Shown piece after piece: positions 48,330-56,752 of a stretch of DNA of 64,000 bases. Both the position numbers and the translations under genes were made by a program. Source of the DNA: Acidimicrobiales bacterium (lineage in GTDB: Bacteria; Actinomycetota; Acidimicrobiia; Acidimicrobiales; Poriferisodalaceae); assembly GCA_041394185.1 (NCBI GenBank), contig JAWKIQ010000001.1:1240001-1304000 (forward strand), read 5' to 3'. Under the pieces are notes generated by a model, which made no database searches, was not told the DNA's origin, and saw only the letters and a program-made list of their open reading frames with translations. The first letter of the stretch is position 1; the number at the start of each line of letters is the position of its first letter.

Positions 48330-49253
48330 GTGGACGCAGAGCTTTGCGCAATCGGAGACTTCGCCTGGGACGTGCTGATACGCACCAACACAGAGCTACT
48401 GAAGGGCGGTGACACGTTCGGCGAGGTGATGTTGTTGCCAGGCGGCAGCGCCGCCAACGTGGCCGTGTGGGCTGCCCGGTGCGGCATGCCGACCCGGTTC
48501 GTGGGCAAGATCGGCCGCGATCGAATGGGCCAGATGGCCCACGAGAACCTCCAGCTCGAAGGCGTCAAGGCCTACCTGGTCGAGTCCGAAGCCCACTTCA
48601 CCGGCTCGGTTGCCGTGTTCGTCGACCACACTGGCGAGCGTTCGATGGTGTCTGGCCATGGTGCCGACTTCTTCCTGCTGCCATCCGAGCTGCCCAAACC
48701 GATACTGCGGCAGGCGTCGCACCTGCACCTCACGGCCTGGTCGTTCTTCACAGACCCACCCCGTGAGGCGTCGCGCGAGGCTGCCAGGGTCGCCCAGCAG
48801 GCCGGGGCCACGCTGTCGTTCGACCCAGGCTCGTTCCAGATGATCGGCGAGATGGGTGTCGACCACTTCCTCGAAGTCACCACCGACCTGGGCATCGACA
48901 TCTTCTTGCCCAACAAGGAAGAAGGCGCTGTGCTGACCGGCGAGTCAGAACCCACCGCCATCGCAGCCAGACTCGACGACCTGTACCCCAGCGCTCTCAT
49001 CATCTTGAAGCTCGACGCCGACGGAGCGCTGGTGTACCAGAACGGCGAAGCCGCGCACATACCGCCCGCCACCAACAACCTGGTCGATGCGACGGGTGCG
49101 GGCGATTCGTTCGCCGGGGCGTTCCTGGCCCGCTACCTCGAGGGCAGGCCCGCTGTCGACGCCGCCGCCTACGCCACCAAGGTGGCTGCGTGGGTCATCG
49201 AACACACCGGCGCCCGACCAGATATCGATCGGCGTCTGGCGTCGTTCCTCTAG
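48330..49253 (+). CDS. PfkB-family carbohydrate kinase
   Basis: A 307-aa ribokinase-like kinase: LLPGGSAANVAVWAARCG (substrate site) and VDATGAGDSFAGAFLARY with the catalytic Asp. The substrate (ribose, adenosine, a nucleoside or sugar) is not fixed by sequence. The GTG at 48330 is preceded by TAGCTT. Its last 4 bp overlap the convergent pyrE end. Confidence 0.93.
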   Translation: MDAELCAIGDFAWDVLIRTNTELLKGGDTFGEVMLLPGGSAANVAVWAARCGMPTRFVGKIGRDRMGQMAHENLQLEGVKAYLVESEAHFTGSVAVFVDHTGERSMVSGHGADFFLLPSELPKPILRQASHLHLTAWSFFTDPPREASREAARVAQQAGATLSFDPGSFQMIGEMGVDHFLEVTTDLGIDIFLPNKEEGAVLTGESEPTAIAARLDDLYPSALIILKLDADGALVYQNGEAAHIPPATNNLVDATGAGDSFAGAFLARYLEGRPAVDAAAYATKVAAWVIEHTGARPDIDRRLASFL

Positions 49254-49822
49254 GCGCCGACCGGCGCCATGTCGAAGTCCGCGTACGACGACAACGCCAC
49301 GAACGGGATGCCCCTACGCCGCAGTTCGCCGACGGCGACCTCGCCTCGGTTCAGCAGCGTGGCGGCACCAACAACCTCGGCTCCCGCAGCCTGAACCACG
49401 TCGATCGCCTTGAACATCGACCCACCAGTCGACACGACATCTTCGACAACCAGCACCCTCATTCCGGGCCCGACGTCGGCGCCTTCGATCTGGCGGCCGG
49501 TACCGCGGTCCTTGGGCTCCTTGCGCACGAAGAACCACGAACGATCGGTCACCATCGCCAACCCAACCGCCAGATGGTCGGCGCCCAGGGTCAACCCACC
49601 GGCAGCGTCGAAGGTGATGCCGGCACGCTCGCACAAGGCCGCCATGGCACGGCACGCGAGCCTCAGGTCGGGTGCGGCAGCAAGGCCGGCCTTGCCGTCG
49701 ACGAAATGACGCGACATGGCGCCCGAGGCCAGCCTTATGGGCTCGTCAAAGACCCGCACCGCCTTGGCCCTCAACAACTCGACGGCTTCGGCAACCAACT
49801 GATCGACTTCGGACTCGTTCAC
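49250..49822 (-). CDS. pyrE: Orotate phosphoribosyltransferase
   Basis: Makes orotidine 5'-monophosphate from orotate and PRPP in pyrimidine synthesis. The PRPP motif is VLVVEDVVSTGGSMFKAI; SGAMSRHFVDGKAGL and VRKEPKDRGTG are the orotate-binding parts. At 190 aa it is of normal length. The GTG start has no Shine-Dalgarno. A repeated hairpin sequence lies 19 bp upstream (49841-49897). Other pyr genes are absent. Confidence 0.95.
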   Translation of the reverse strand: MNESEVDQLVAEAVELLRAKAVRVFDEPIRLASGAMSRHFVDGKAGLAAAPDLRLACRAMAALCERAGITFDAAGGLTLGADHLAVGLAMVTDRSWFFVRKEPKDRGTGRQIEGADVGPGMRVLVVEDVVSTGGSMFKAIDVVQAAGAEVVGAATLLNRGEVAVGELRRRGIPFVALSSYADFDMAPVGA

Positions 49823-49840
49823 GGCCAGCGATGCTAGCCG

Positions 49841-49897
49841 GGCCGCCTACTTGACGAGGCGGCTGTGCCTATCTGGCCGCCTACTTGACGAGGCGGC
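49841..49897. repeat. Two 23-bp direct repeats, each a hairpin
   Basis: GGCCGCCTACTTGACGAGGCGGC occurs at 49841-49863 and 49875-49897, period 34 bp. Each copy folds as GCCGCCT/AGGCGGC with an 8-nt loop. The second copy contains the last codons (RRLVK and stop) of the acyl-CoA ligase on the minus strand, so the first looks like a duplicate of that gene's end. Confidence 0.85.
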
Positions 49898-51362
49898 GGA
49901 CCCTCTTGCCGGTCAAGGTGGTGGGCAGCTCGTCGACGATTTCGACCCTGCTCGGCGTCTTGTAACGCGCCAGATGATCGCGACAGTGATCGATGATGTA
50001 CTCGGGCGTCAGCTCAGAACCCGCGGCCAGCTGCACGTGGGCCACCACCGCCTCGCCAGTGCGGTCGTCGTCCTCGCCCACCACCAGCGCCAGCTCGACA
50101 CCCGGCAACGACAGCAACACTTCCTCGACCTCGGCCGGGTAGACGTTGAAGCCAGACACGATGATCATGTCCTTGGACCGATCGACCAAATACAGGTAGC
50201 CCTCGTCGTCGACCACACCGATGTCGCCGGTACGAAGCCACCCATCGGAGGTCAACGACCGGCCGGTGGCCTCCATGTCTCGCCAGTAGCCGCCGGTGAC
50301 GTTCTCGCCGCGCACCCAGATCTCGCCGCGGTCGCCGACGGGCACATCGACGCCTTCGTCTACCAGGCGCATCTCGACGCCTGGCAGAGGCCTGCCCACA
50401 GACCCCGGCTTGTTGGCGCCGCCCAGGCTGGAGGTCACCAGCCCACCGGTCTCGGTCAGGCCATAACCCTCTGCCAGGTCCAGGCCCAGCCGCTCGCGCA
50501 CGGCCTGATAGGTCGCCATCGGCAACTGCGAAGCGCCGCTGGTGGCATAACGCACCGACGCGAAACGTTCGGGGCTGGCTCCCGGCGCCGAGGCCAGGGC
50601 GGCCCACATCGGTGGCACGCCGGGTATGACGGTCGGCTTGTAACGATCGACCGCCTCCAGAACATCTGCCGGGTGAAACTCTTCGAGCAACACGATGGTG
50701 GCACCCACTGCCAGCAGCGAGTTGAGCACCAGGTTCAGGCCATAGATGTGAAACAGCGGCAGCGTCAAAAGGGCGACGGCTTGGCGGGTGCCGCCCTCGC
50801 CCAGCAGCTTGCGCAGTTGCTGCTGTGTGGCCAACAGGTTGGCGTGCGACAACGCGGCAGCACGTGGTTCGCCCGAGGTGCCGCTGGTGAACATCAGCGC
50901 GGCCTCGCTGTCGGGGTCGACATCCACAGGCGCGAAAGCGGCCCCGGCAACACCGATGATGGGCAGGTGCTTGACCTGGCAGCCGAATGGCTTGCCGCAG
51001 AACTCGATCGACGGCACCCGCTCGCAGATCGCCAAGCCCAGCTCGCCTTTGCCATGACCGGCGATGAGGGCCCGGGGCTCGACAGCGTTGAGCTGTCGGC
51101 TGGCCTCTGGAACCGGGCTGGAAGGGTTGACCGGCACCGCCACGGCGCCCAGTGCGAACACGGCCAGCAGGCCGGTCACGAACGAGGTCTCGGTGTTGGC
51201 GAGGATGGCGACGCGGTCACCGGCCACGATGCCTCTATCGGCCAGCCCGGCCGCCGTGGCCGCGACGCGGTCGCGGAGCTCGCCGTAGCTGACCGGCCCG
51301 GCCCGGTCGATCAGGGCGATCAGGTCTGACTGTTGGTCTTTGATTATCGATGCTGCGTTCAT
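49881..51362 (-). CDS. Acyl-CoA synthetase of the lipid-storage locus
   Basis: A 493-aa ANL-family ligase: FTSGTSGEPRAAALSHANLL (AMP loop; Arg replaces the usual Lys), GYGLTETGG, and VDRSKDMIIVSGFNVYPAE. The C-terminal TLTGKRVRRLVK has the catalytic lysine. Fatty-acid substrate is inferred from the WS/DGAT neighbour. ATG 51362 has GGAGG just upstream; it is 11 bp after the WS/DGAT stop. Its 3' end is duplicated in the repeat at 49841. Confidence 0.93.
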   Translation of the reverse strand: MNAASIIKDQQSDLIALIDRAGPVSYGELRDRVAATAAGLADRGIVAGDRVAILANTETSFVTGLLAVFALGAVAVPVNPSSPVPEASRQLNAVEPRALIAGHGKGELGLAICERVPSIEFCGKPFGCQVKHLPIIGVAGAAFAPVDVDPDSEAALMFTSGTSGEPRAAALSHANLLATQQQLRKLLGEGGTRQAVALLTLPLFHIYGLNLVLNSLLAVGATIVLLEEFHPADVLEAVDRYKPTVIPGVPPMWAALASAPGASPERFASVRYATSGASQLPMATYQAVRERLGLDLAEGYGLTETGGLVTSSLGGANKPGSVGRPLPGVEMRLVDEGVDVPVGDRGEIWVRGENVTGGYWRDMEATGRSLTSDGWLRTGDIGVVDDEGYLYLVDRSKDMIIVSGFNVYPAEVEEVLLSLPGVELALVVGEDDDRTGEAVVAHVQLAAGSELTPEYIIDHCRDHLARYKTPSRVEIVDELPTTLTGKRVRRLVK

Positions 51363-51373
51363 TTCGCCTCCGT

Positions 51374-52825
51374 TCAGGCGTGTTCCAGCAATGACTCGTA
51401 GGCGCCGGCGATGCATTCTTTCAGCTCCGCCGGGTTCTCGACTGCAACCGGATCGACGTGCAGCCCCATGTCGAGGCTGCCGCAATAGGAAAGGGTGGTG
51501 AGGTTGAAGGCTGTGCCGGCCACGGGGCCCAGCGTGTACAAGGCCTCGACCCGCGCGCCGGCTATGTATGCCTTCACAGGCGAACCCCTGAAGTTCGAGG
51601 TCGCGAAATCGATCGAGGCGGCCTCGCGCCTGGCCAGCTGGGTCATGACCGAGGTGGGCAACAGGTTTGCGGCGCCGGCCGCCGCGGCCATCAGCCCCCC
51701 GCCGCCCGAGGTGGCCTTGCGCCGCTCGGACATCAGGTCGTGCATGGCGGCGAACCGCTCGGCAACCTCCATCGGGCCGGCCGGGGCGTCGAATGGCACA
51801 GGGGTGAAGGCGTTGGACGAGCGGTCGCCCTTGCCGCGCGTGCTGACCACAAAACTCACGTGCAGGCGCTCGAGTTCGACGTCTCGGGCCAGGTGATAGG
51901 CCACCGCACCCTCTACTGCGCCGGCCACGAACAGGTCGTTGACCGTTCCGCCCAGGTTTGCCGCGGCAGCCTTTGCCGCCGCCAGGTCAACGCCCAGCAC
52001 CTCGAGGTGGCGCTTGCGGCTGCGCTCGGCCCACAGGGGCGAACCCGGCTCGCGATGGTCGCCGAACGGCAACTGGTCGACGAGACCGCCGGCCTGCTTC
52101 TTGGCGGTCTCCGCGGCGTCGCCGATGCGGTGACGGTCGGCTCCCCAGGTGGCAACCTCGCCGGCAACCGCACGCATCGCGCCCAGCGTCGGCTTGGCGA
52201 CCTTGTCGAAGAACTGGCCTACGCCGCCCGTCAGCTCGGATCGCAGGTCGTCTGAGGTGCTCGATGCGGCCTCTGAGGCCATCGCTGCCAGAGCGGCGCC
52301 CAGGTCGATCGCATCGTCGATCTTCACCCGGCGCTGGAGATCCATGTATGCCAGCGACATTCGCATGGCGCCGGTGCCATCGGCAACCGAGTGGTGCAGC
52401 TTCGAGATCAGCGCTCCCCTGCCGCCGGACAATCCCTCGACCACGTGCATCTCCCACAGTGGACGGGTCCGGTCGAAGGGCACCTGAGCCAGGCGCGACG
52501 CCAAAGCCCACAGGTCTTCGTCGGTGTCGGCGTTTGACGGCAGCGCGACGAACCGAAGGTGATGCCCCAGATCGAACTCGCGATCGTCGACCCACCTGGG
52601 CGCCACCAGACGGCCCAGCGGGGCGTCTACGCGCTGGCGCAGCCTCGGTATCGAAACCACGGCCTTGGCGATGCGCCTGGCGAACTTGTCGCGGTCGATG
52701 GGACGATCGAGCAACGTCACCATGGCACCGCTGGGGTTCAGCCACGGGTCTTTCTCGATGTTCCACATGAGCGCCTCGGTGTCGCTCATGACGGACGGCA
52801 GTTCGAGATCGTTTTCTTGACTCAT
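51374..52825 (-). CDS. Wax ester synthase/diacylglycerol acyltransferase
   Basis: WS/DGAT enzyme, 483 aa, that makes triacylglycerol or wax esters from acyl-CoA with diacylglycerol or alcohols. The catalytic motif HHxxxDG is KLHHSVADGTGAMR. Other family segments are PLWEMHVVEGL and the C-terminal SNFRGSPVKAYIAGARVEAL. It has a 24-residue helical N-terminus before the fold. The ATG overlaps the HAD-PlsC stop by ATGA, so it is coupled to it. Confidence 0.95.
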   Translation of the reverse strand: MSQENDLELPSVMSDTEALMWNIEKDPWLNPSGAMVTLLDRPIDRDKFARRIAKAVVSIPRLRQRVDAPLGRLVAPRWVDDREFDLGHHLRFVALPSNADTDEDLWALASRLAQVPFDRTRPLWEMHVVEGLSGGRGALISKLHHSVADGTGAMRMSLAYMDLQRRVKIDDAIDLGAALAAMASEAASSTSDDLRSELTGGVGQFFDKVAKPTLGAMRAVAGEVATWGADRHRIGDAAETAKKQAGGLVDQLPFGDHREPGSPLWAERSRKRHLEVLGVDLAAAKAAAANLGGTVNDLFVAGAVEGAVAYHLARDVELERLHVSFVVSTRGKGDRSSNAFTPVPFDAPAGPMEVAERFAAMHDLMSERRKATSGGGGLMAAAAGAANLLPTSVMTQLARREAASIDFATSNFRGSPVKAYIAGARVEALYTLGPVAGTAFNLTTLSYCGSLDMGLHVDPVAVENPAELKECIAGAYESLLEHA

Positions 52826-54282
52826 GTGTCGGTTCCGGGTCGTCGTTCGGTTTCAGCAGACGGATCGCCGGCGTAACCAGGCGGGTACGTGGCAGCCAGC
52901 TCTTCTTCTGTGGGGATGTGGCGAATGGTCGCCTCCACCGGCAGCTCCTGGACTATCGCCGCCATGATGGTGCGGGTGATCTCGTCGAGAATCTCGGGCG
53001 TCTCGGCCGAAGGGTCACCGATGGGGAATGCCGACAGGTCGACCGGCGGGCCGACGCGCACCGTGACCGTCTTCGGCGAGATCAGATCGAGCTTGGGCAT
53101 GCGGGCCGACCGGGGCCAGACCTTTTCGGTTCCCCACAGACCCACCGGAATCACCGGCGTGCCGCTGGCCAACGCCAGACGGGCCGCGCCCCAGCGGGCC
53201 TTCAGCTCTGGGTCGAAGAAGGCGGGCCCTCGGGGAATGGTGCCTTGAGGCATCATCGCCACCAGCTCGCCCGCTCGCAGGGCTTCGATCGCCTTGTCGA
53301 GCGGCTCGCTGGAGCCGGTGCCGCGGTCGACCCGTATGCCACCCATTGCACTGGCCAACTGGCCGACCACCGGCGCATCGAACACTTCCTTCTTGCCTAG
53401 GAATCGAGCCGAGCGCCCCGACATCGCCAGCATCACTGCTATGGCGGTGGGGTCGAAGTAGCTGCGATGGTTGCCCACCACCAACGCCGGCCCGCTGCTG
53501 GGCACGTTCTCGACGCCGGAGATGTCAAGGCGCACGCCTGGCATCAGCTCGGGCCGGCCGAAGGCCCTGGCGAAGTCTTGGATCTCGAGTCCGCTGACGG
53601 TGGGCACACCCTCGGGTTTGCCCAGGTGACGCACCGGCCAGCCCTTCAGGGCCGCCACCGCTGCCAGGCGTGGGTCGGGGTTGGCCGCCACCGGGTGCCC
53701 GACCCCGGCCAGCATCGGCACGTCGAAATAGCTGTCGGAGTACGCCCAGCAGTCGGCCGGGTCTATCTCGTTGCTGCGGCACCAGTCGCGAACGGCCCGC
53801 CACTTGTTGCGTTCCCAGACGAACGGCCCGTCGATGGCGCCGGTGAACTTGCCGTCCTCGCTGGCCCACTTGGTGGCGATGACTGCGTCGGCCCCGATGG
53901 CCTTGACGAAGGGCTTCACCAATTGTTTGGGGCTGGAGGTCGCCACCACGATCTTGCGGCCCTCGGCCCGGTGTCTGGCGAACTCGAGCGGCACGAACCC
54001 GAACAACAGGTCGGTCAGCTCGGGAACCGCCGCCTTGGCCGCCCGCTTGACGGCGTCGACAGGCCAGCCCGCCGACGCCCGAGCCGTGGCCTTGGCCAGG
54101 CGCATCGACACCCGCGTTTCGCCGACGATGCCGAAGATGGTGTTTATGGCACCCAGCCCCGGCAGGTCGACCGACGGGCCCAGCCCTTCGGCTGCCAAAG
54201 CGTCTTTGAACACCGCCCCCGACGACCCGCCGATGAGTGTTCGGTCGAGGTCGAAGAATGCAGCTCCTGGCGCGGTGGTCAT
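52822..54282 (-). CDS. HAD-IB phosphatase fused to 1-acylglycerol-3-phosphate acyltransferase
   Basis: A 486-aa two-domain protein. Residues 1-220: HAD-IB phosphatase (FFDLDRTLIGGSSG, DxDxT motif; SDSYFDVPML later). Residues about 250-450: PlsC acyltransferase (GNHRSYFDP, HX4D motif; MMPQGTIPRG; GTPVIPVGLWG). It could acylate lysophosphatidate and dephosphorylate the product to diacylglycerol, the WS/DGAT substrate; the order of reactions is inferred. ATG 54282 overlaps the XRE regulator stop. Confidence 0.93.
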   Translation of the reverse strand: MTTAPGAAFFDLDRTLIGGSSGAVFKDALAAEGLGPSVDLPGLGAINTIFGIVGETRVSMRLAKATARASAGWPVDAVKRAAKAAVPELTDLLFGFVPLEFARHRAEGRKIVVATSSPKQLVKPFVKAIGADAVIATKWASEDGKFTGAIDGPFVWERNKWRAVRDWCRSNEIDPADCWAYSDSYFDVPMLAGVGHPVAANPDPRLAAVAALKGWPVRHLGKPEGVPTVSGLEIQDFARAFGRPELMPGVRLDISGVENVPSSGPALVVGNHRSYFDPTAIAVMLAMSGRSARFLGKKEVFDAPVVGQLASAMGGIRVDRGTGSSEPLDKAIEALRAGELVAMMPQGTIPRGPAFFDPELKARWGAARLALASGTPVIPVGLWGTEKVWPRSARMPKLDLISPKTVTVRVGPPVDLSAFPIGDPSAETPEILDEITRTIMAAIVQELPVEATIRHIPTEEELAATYPPGYAGDPSAETERRPGTDT

Positions 54283-54701
54283 GCCTGTCCTTCCTCGACC
54301 GCGCCCGGCGCGGACCTGTTGATTGCCTCGTTGGCCGTCACATACGAACGGTGCACGCTCAAGAGCGCCAGCTTCTGTTCGTCGCTGAGCCTCGGATCGA
54401 CCCTGATAGCGGTCTCGGTATCGAGAACGTCTTCGTTGGTCGGCCTGGAGTCGAGCAAACCGGCAGCAACCAGCATCGTCTCGACCCTTATGTTCAGCGC
54501 CGTCGCCAGCGACTTCAAGACCTTGACCGATGGCTGATGCATGCCTCGCTCGATCTGCGAAACATAGGGGTCGGAGAGGTTGGTGAGCTTGGCGAGCTCG
54601 CGCTGGCTCAGCTCCTTCAATCTTCTCTGACTTCGGATGAACGCGCCGAGCCGCCCCCATTCGTCGGGGGCGGTCTCGTCGTGTCGTGGCTGATCAGCCA
54701 T
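54279..54701 (-). CDS. XRE-family regulator of the lipid locus
   Basis: A 140-aa protein with an HTH_3 domain at residues 18-75 (FIRSQRRLKELSQRELAKL-TNLSDPYVSQIERG) and a C-terminal helical part (SDEQKLALLSVHRSYV) that may bind a ligand. Being between the phasin-like gene and the acyltransferases, it may control storage-lipid genes as PhaR-type regulators do for PHA granules; that is inference. Overlaps the HAD-PlsC gene by ATGA. Confidence 0.88.
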   Translation of the reverse strand: MADQPRHDETAPDEWGRLGAFIRSQRRLKELSQRELAKLTNLSDPYVSQIERGMHQPSVKVLKSLATALNIRVETMLVAAGLLDSRPTNEDVLDTETAIRVDPRLSDEQKLALLSVHRSYVTANEAINRSAPGAVEEGQA

Positions 54702-54736
54702 CGCGTCTCCAGGTACGACCCGAATCGGCCTAAGAC

Positions 54737-55180
54737 TCAGGACTGAGCTTTTGCCTCGGAGGTCTCGTCGGCAACATCTTCGGCCGCGTCAGCGCTGGCA
54801 GCAACTTCGTCTGTCTCGCCGCGCTTGGACTTCCAAGCATCGATCAGGCCCGAGGTGAACTTGCGGTTCATCTCGCCGGCCTTCTGGGCGAACTTCTTGC
54901 CACGCTCTGCGAGGTTGCCGAACACGTCACCGGCCTTTTCCTTGCGCTTGTCGGTGACCTCGTTGAAGCGCTCGTGCGCCTTCGAGGCCAGGTCTCCGGC
55001 CTTGCCGGTGACCTCGGAGAGCTTCGGTGCCTTCTCGGCGAGAACCTCGGAAGCCTTCTCGTTCAGGCCGACGATCTTGTCCTGGACCTTGCCGACGCGC
55101 TCCATGACCACATCGGTTGCATTCTCGGCCTTGCTCTCGTCGACGACTGGGTTCTCTTCGATGGGGGTTTCGGTAGCCAT
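54737..55180 (-). CDS. Phasin-like coiled-coil protein
   Basis: A 147-aa, highly charged helical protein without cysteine: residues 22-120 are nearly continuous amphipathic helix with Lys, Glu and Ala (KVQDKIVGLNEKASEVL, LASKAHERFNEVTDKRKEKAGDV), with acidic Ser/Ala-rich ends. This matches phasins and HBHA-like lipid-droplet coat proteins in character, though no family signature is certain. A strong AAGGAGGAGG Shine-Dalgarno suggests high expression. Its place in front of the XRE and lipid genes supports the granule role. Confidence 0.7.
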   Translation of the reverse strand: MATETPIEENPVVDESKAENATDVVMERVGKVQDKIVGLNEKASEVLAEKAPKLSEVTGKAGDLASKAHERFNEVTDKRKEKAGDVFGNLAERGKKFAQKAGEMNRKFTSGLIDAWKSKRGETDEVAASADAAEDVADETSEAKAQS

Positions 55181-55353
55181 GTGGAGCCTCCTCCTTGAAT
55201 CTGGCCGGAATCTGTGCCGGCCACGCTCGTGCGTACTATCCCAAGCATAGGGACTCGATCCGGGAAAATCACGCAGGTGCGAACTTTTCTTACAAATCGC
55301 GCGGCTTGCACCTGCGCGCTGTGTCGGGCAGGCGGGACCGAACGCTCGTGAAG

Positions 55354-55359
55354 TACGAT
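55354..55359 (+). promoter_or_regulatory. Leaderless -10 box TACGAT before plsC
   Basis: TACGAT lies 6 nt before GTG 55366, with no Shine-Dalgarno, which favours 55366 over the earlier GTG at 55348. Confidence 0.5.
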
Positions 55360-55365
55360 TGCGGC

Positions 55366-56109
55366 GTGAGCCCAGACTCCCGGCCCGTCATCGACGATCG
55401 CACCGGCAAGTACTACCCAGTTGTAAAGGCCATGCTGGGCCCCGCGTCCCGGCACTTGTGGCGCACCAAGATCACCGGGCTCGAGAACATCCCGGCCAAC
55501 GGTGGGGCGATCATCGCCCCCAACCACATCTCGTTCCTCGATTCGGCCCTGCTCATGGGAATCCTCCCCCGACAGATCCTGTTCGTCGGCAAGGCCGAAT
55601 ATCTCGACGACTGGAAGACCAAGTACCTGTTCCCCGCCACCGGAATGATCCCCATCGACCGCAGCGGCGGCAAGGCCAGCACCGCGGCTCTGGACGCGGC
55701 GGCCGGGGTGCTCGAGTCGGGGCGCCTGTTCGGCATCTATCCAGAAGGCACCAGGTCGCGGTCGGGATTCCTACACAAGGGTCGCACGGGCGTGGCCCGC
55801 ATCTCGATGCGCACTGGGGCACCGGTCATACCCTGCGGCATAGTCGGCACCGACAAGATCCAGCCGCCCGACGCCGCGTTTCCCAAGCTGTTCCAACACT
55901 GCGAGTTCCACTTCGGCAGGCCCATAAAGCCCGATCGATATGTCAAGCGTGGTGCCGATGCCCGCACCTATCGAGAGTTCACCGACGAGATCATGTTCGA
56001 GATTCGTGAACTTTCGGGGCGCGAATACGTAGATCGATACGCCGGTGCGGCCGACACCAACACAGAAGAGAAAACGACTTCGGCCGAGGCGCTTCGCACT
56101 GCGACCTGA
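55366..56109 (+). CDS. plsC: 1-acyl-sn-glycerol-3-phosphate acyltransferase
   Basis: A 247-aa single-domain PlsC: PNHISFLDSALL (HX4D), FPATGMIPIDR and YPEGTRSRSGFL are the catalytic and substrate motifs. It makes phosphatidate from lysophosphatidate, feeding phospholipid and triacylglycerol. The C-terminal 20 residues are low-complexity. It is divergent from the phasin-like gene and has TACGAT upstream. Confidence 0.93.
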   Translation: MSPDSRPVIDDRTGKYYPVVKAMLGPASRHLWRTKITGLENIPANGGAIIAPNHISFLDSALLMGILPRQILFVGKAEYLDDWKTKYLFPATGMIPIDRSGGKASTAALDAAAGVLESGRLFGIYPEGTRSRSGFLHKGRTGVARISMRTGAPVIPCGIVGTDKIQPPDAAFPKLFQHCEFHFGRPIKPDRYVKRGADARTYREFTDEIMFEIRELSGREYVDRYAGAADTNTEEKTTSAEALRTAT

Positions 56110-56136
56110 GGTCCACATCTGTCTGGGAGAACTCAA

Positions 56137-56742
56137 ATGCGACGTTCAGCACTCGTGCTCTTGCTCGTCTTCGGCCTGGTTGCAGGCGCCTGCGGAGGGG
56201 GCGATGACGACGCCTCTTCGGGCGGATCGTCATCGGATGGGTCGTCGGACACAACCGCGGCCTCCGAGTTCCTCTTCAGCAGCGACTTCGAGCAGGTCTG
56301 TCGCGGCATACCGCAGGAGGGCGGATCGGCCGTGGGCACGGCCACCGGTGCCAGCCCGCTGCTGGTGTTCGCCGGTGTCGACCCCGAATACAACCAGGCG
56401 TTCGGCGTGGTTCCCGACGAATGGCAGCCCGAGTTCGGCGACGAGGCGACCATCGAGATGGTGCTGTGCCTCAGCCGCACCTCAGAGACCGCGTCCGAGC
56501 TGTGCGAGGGCTATCAAGACGATGGCATCGAGTGGGCCGTGCAGACCTTCGACGCCAGCTACGACGTGCAGCTTCGAGCCGCGACCACCGGTGAGGTCAT
56601 CGCCAGCACCACCCTCGACGCGGTGTCCGACGGCTGTCCGATGTTCTCGTCGTACTCCGAGGGCGATCCCAGCCCGATACCCGACTATGCCAGGCCCGAC
56701 GACGCCATCCAGGCGTTCGCTGCCGAGCACGTGTTGGGCTGA
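56137..56742 (+). CDS. Lipoprotein of unknown function
   Basis: A 201-aa protein with a lipoprotein signal (LLLVFGLVAGAC, cysteine at residue 19) followed by a Gly/Ser/Asp linker (GGGDDDASSGGSSSDGSSD) and a domain of about 150 residues containing four cysteines, probably two disulfides (EQVCRG, MVLCLS, ELCEGY and DGCPMF). No family recognised. 27 bp after plsC. Confidence 0.75.
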   Translation: MRRSALVLLLVFGLVAGACGGGDDDASSGGSSSDGSSDTTAASEFLFSSDFEQVCRGIPQEGGSAVGTATGASPLLVFAGVDPEYNQAFGVVPDEWQPEFGDEATIEMVLCLSRTSETASELCEGYQDDGIEWAVQTFDASYDVQLRAATTGEVIASTTLDAVSDGCPMFSSYSEGDPSPIPDYARPDDAIQAFAAEHVLG

Positions 56743-56752
56743 GCGCCCAGCC

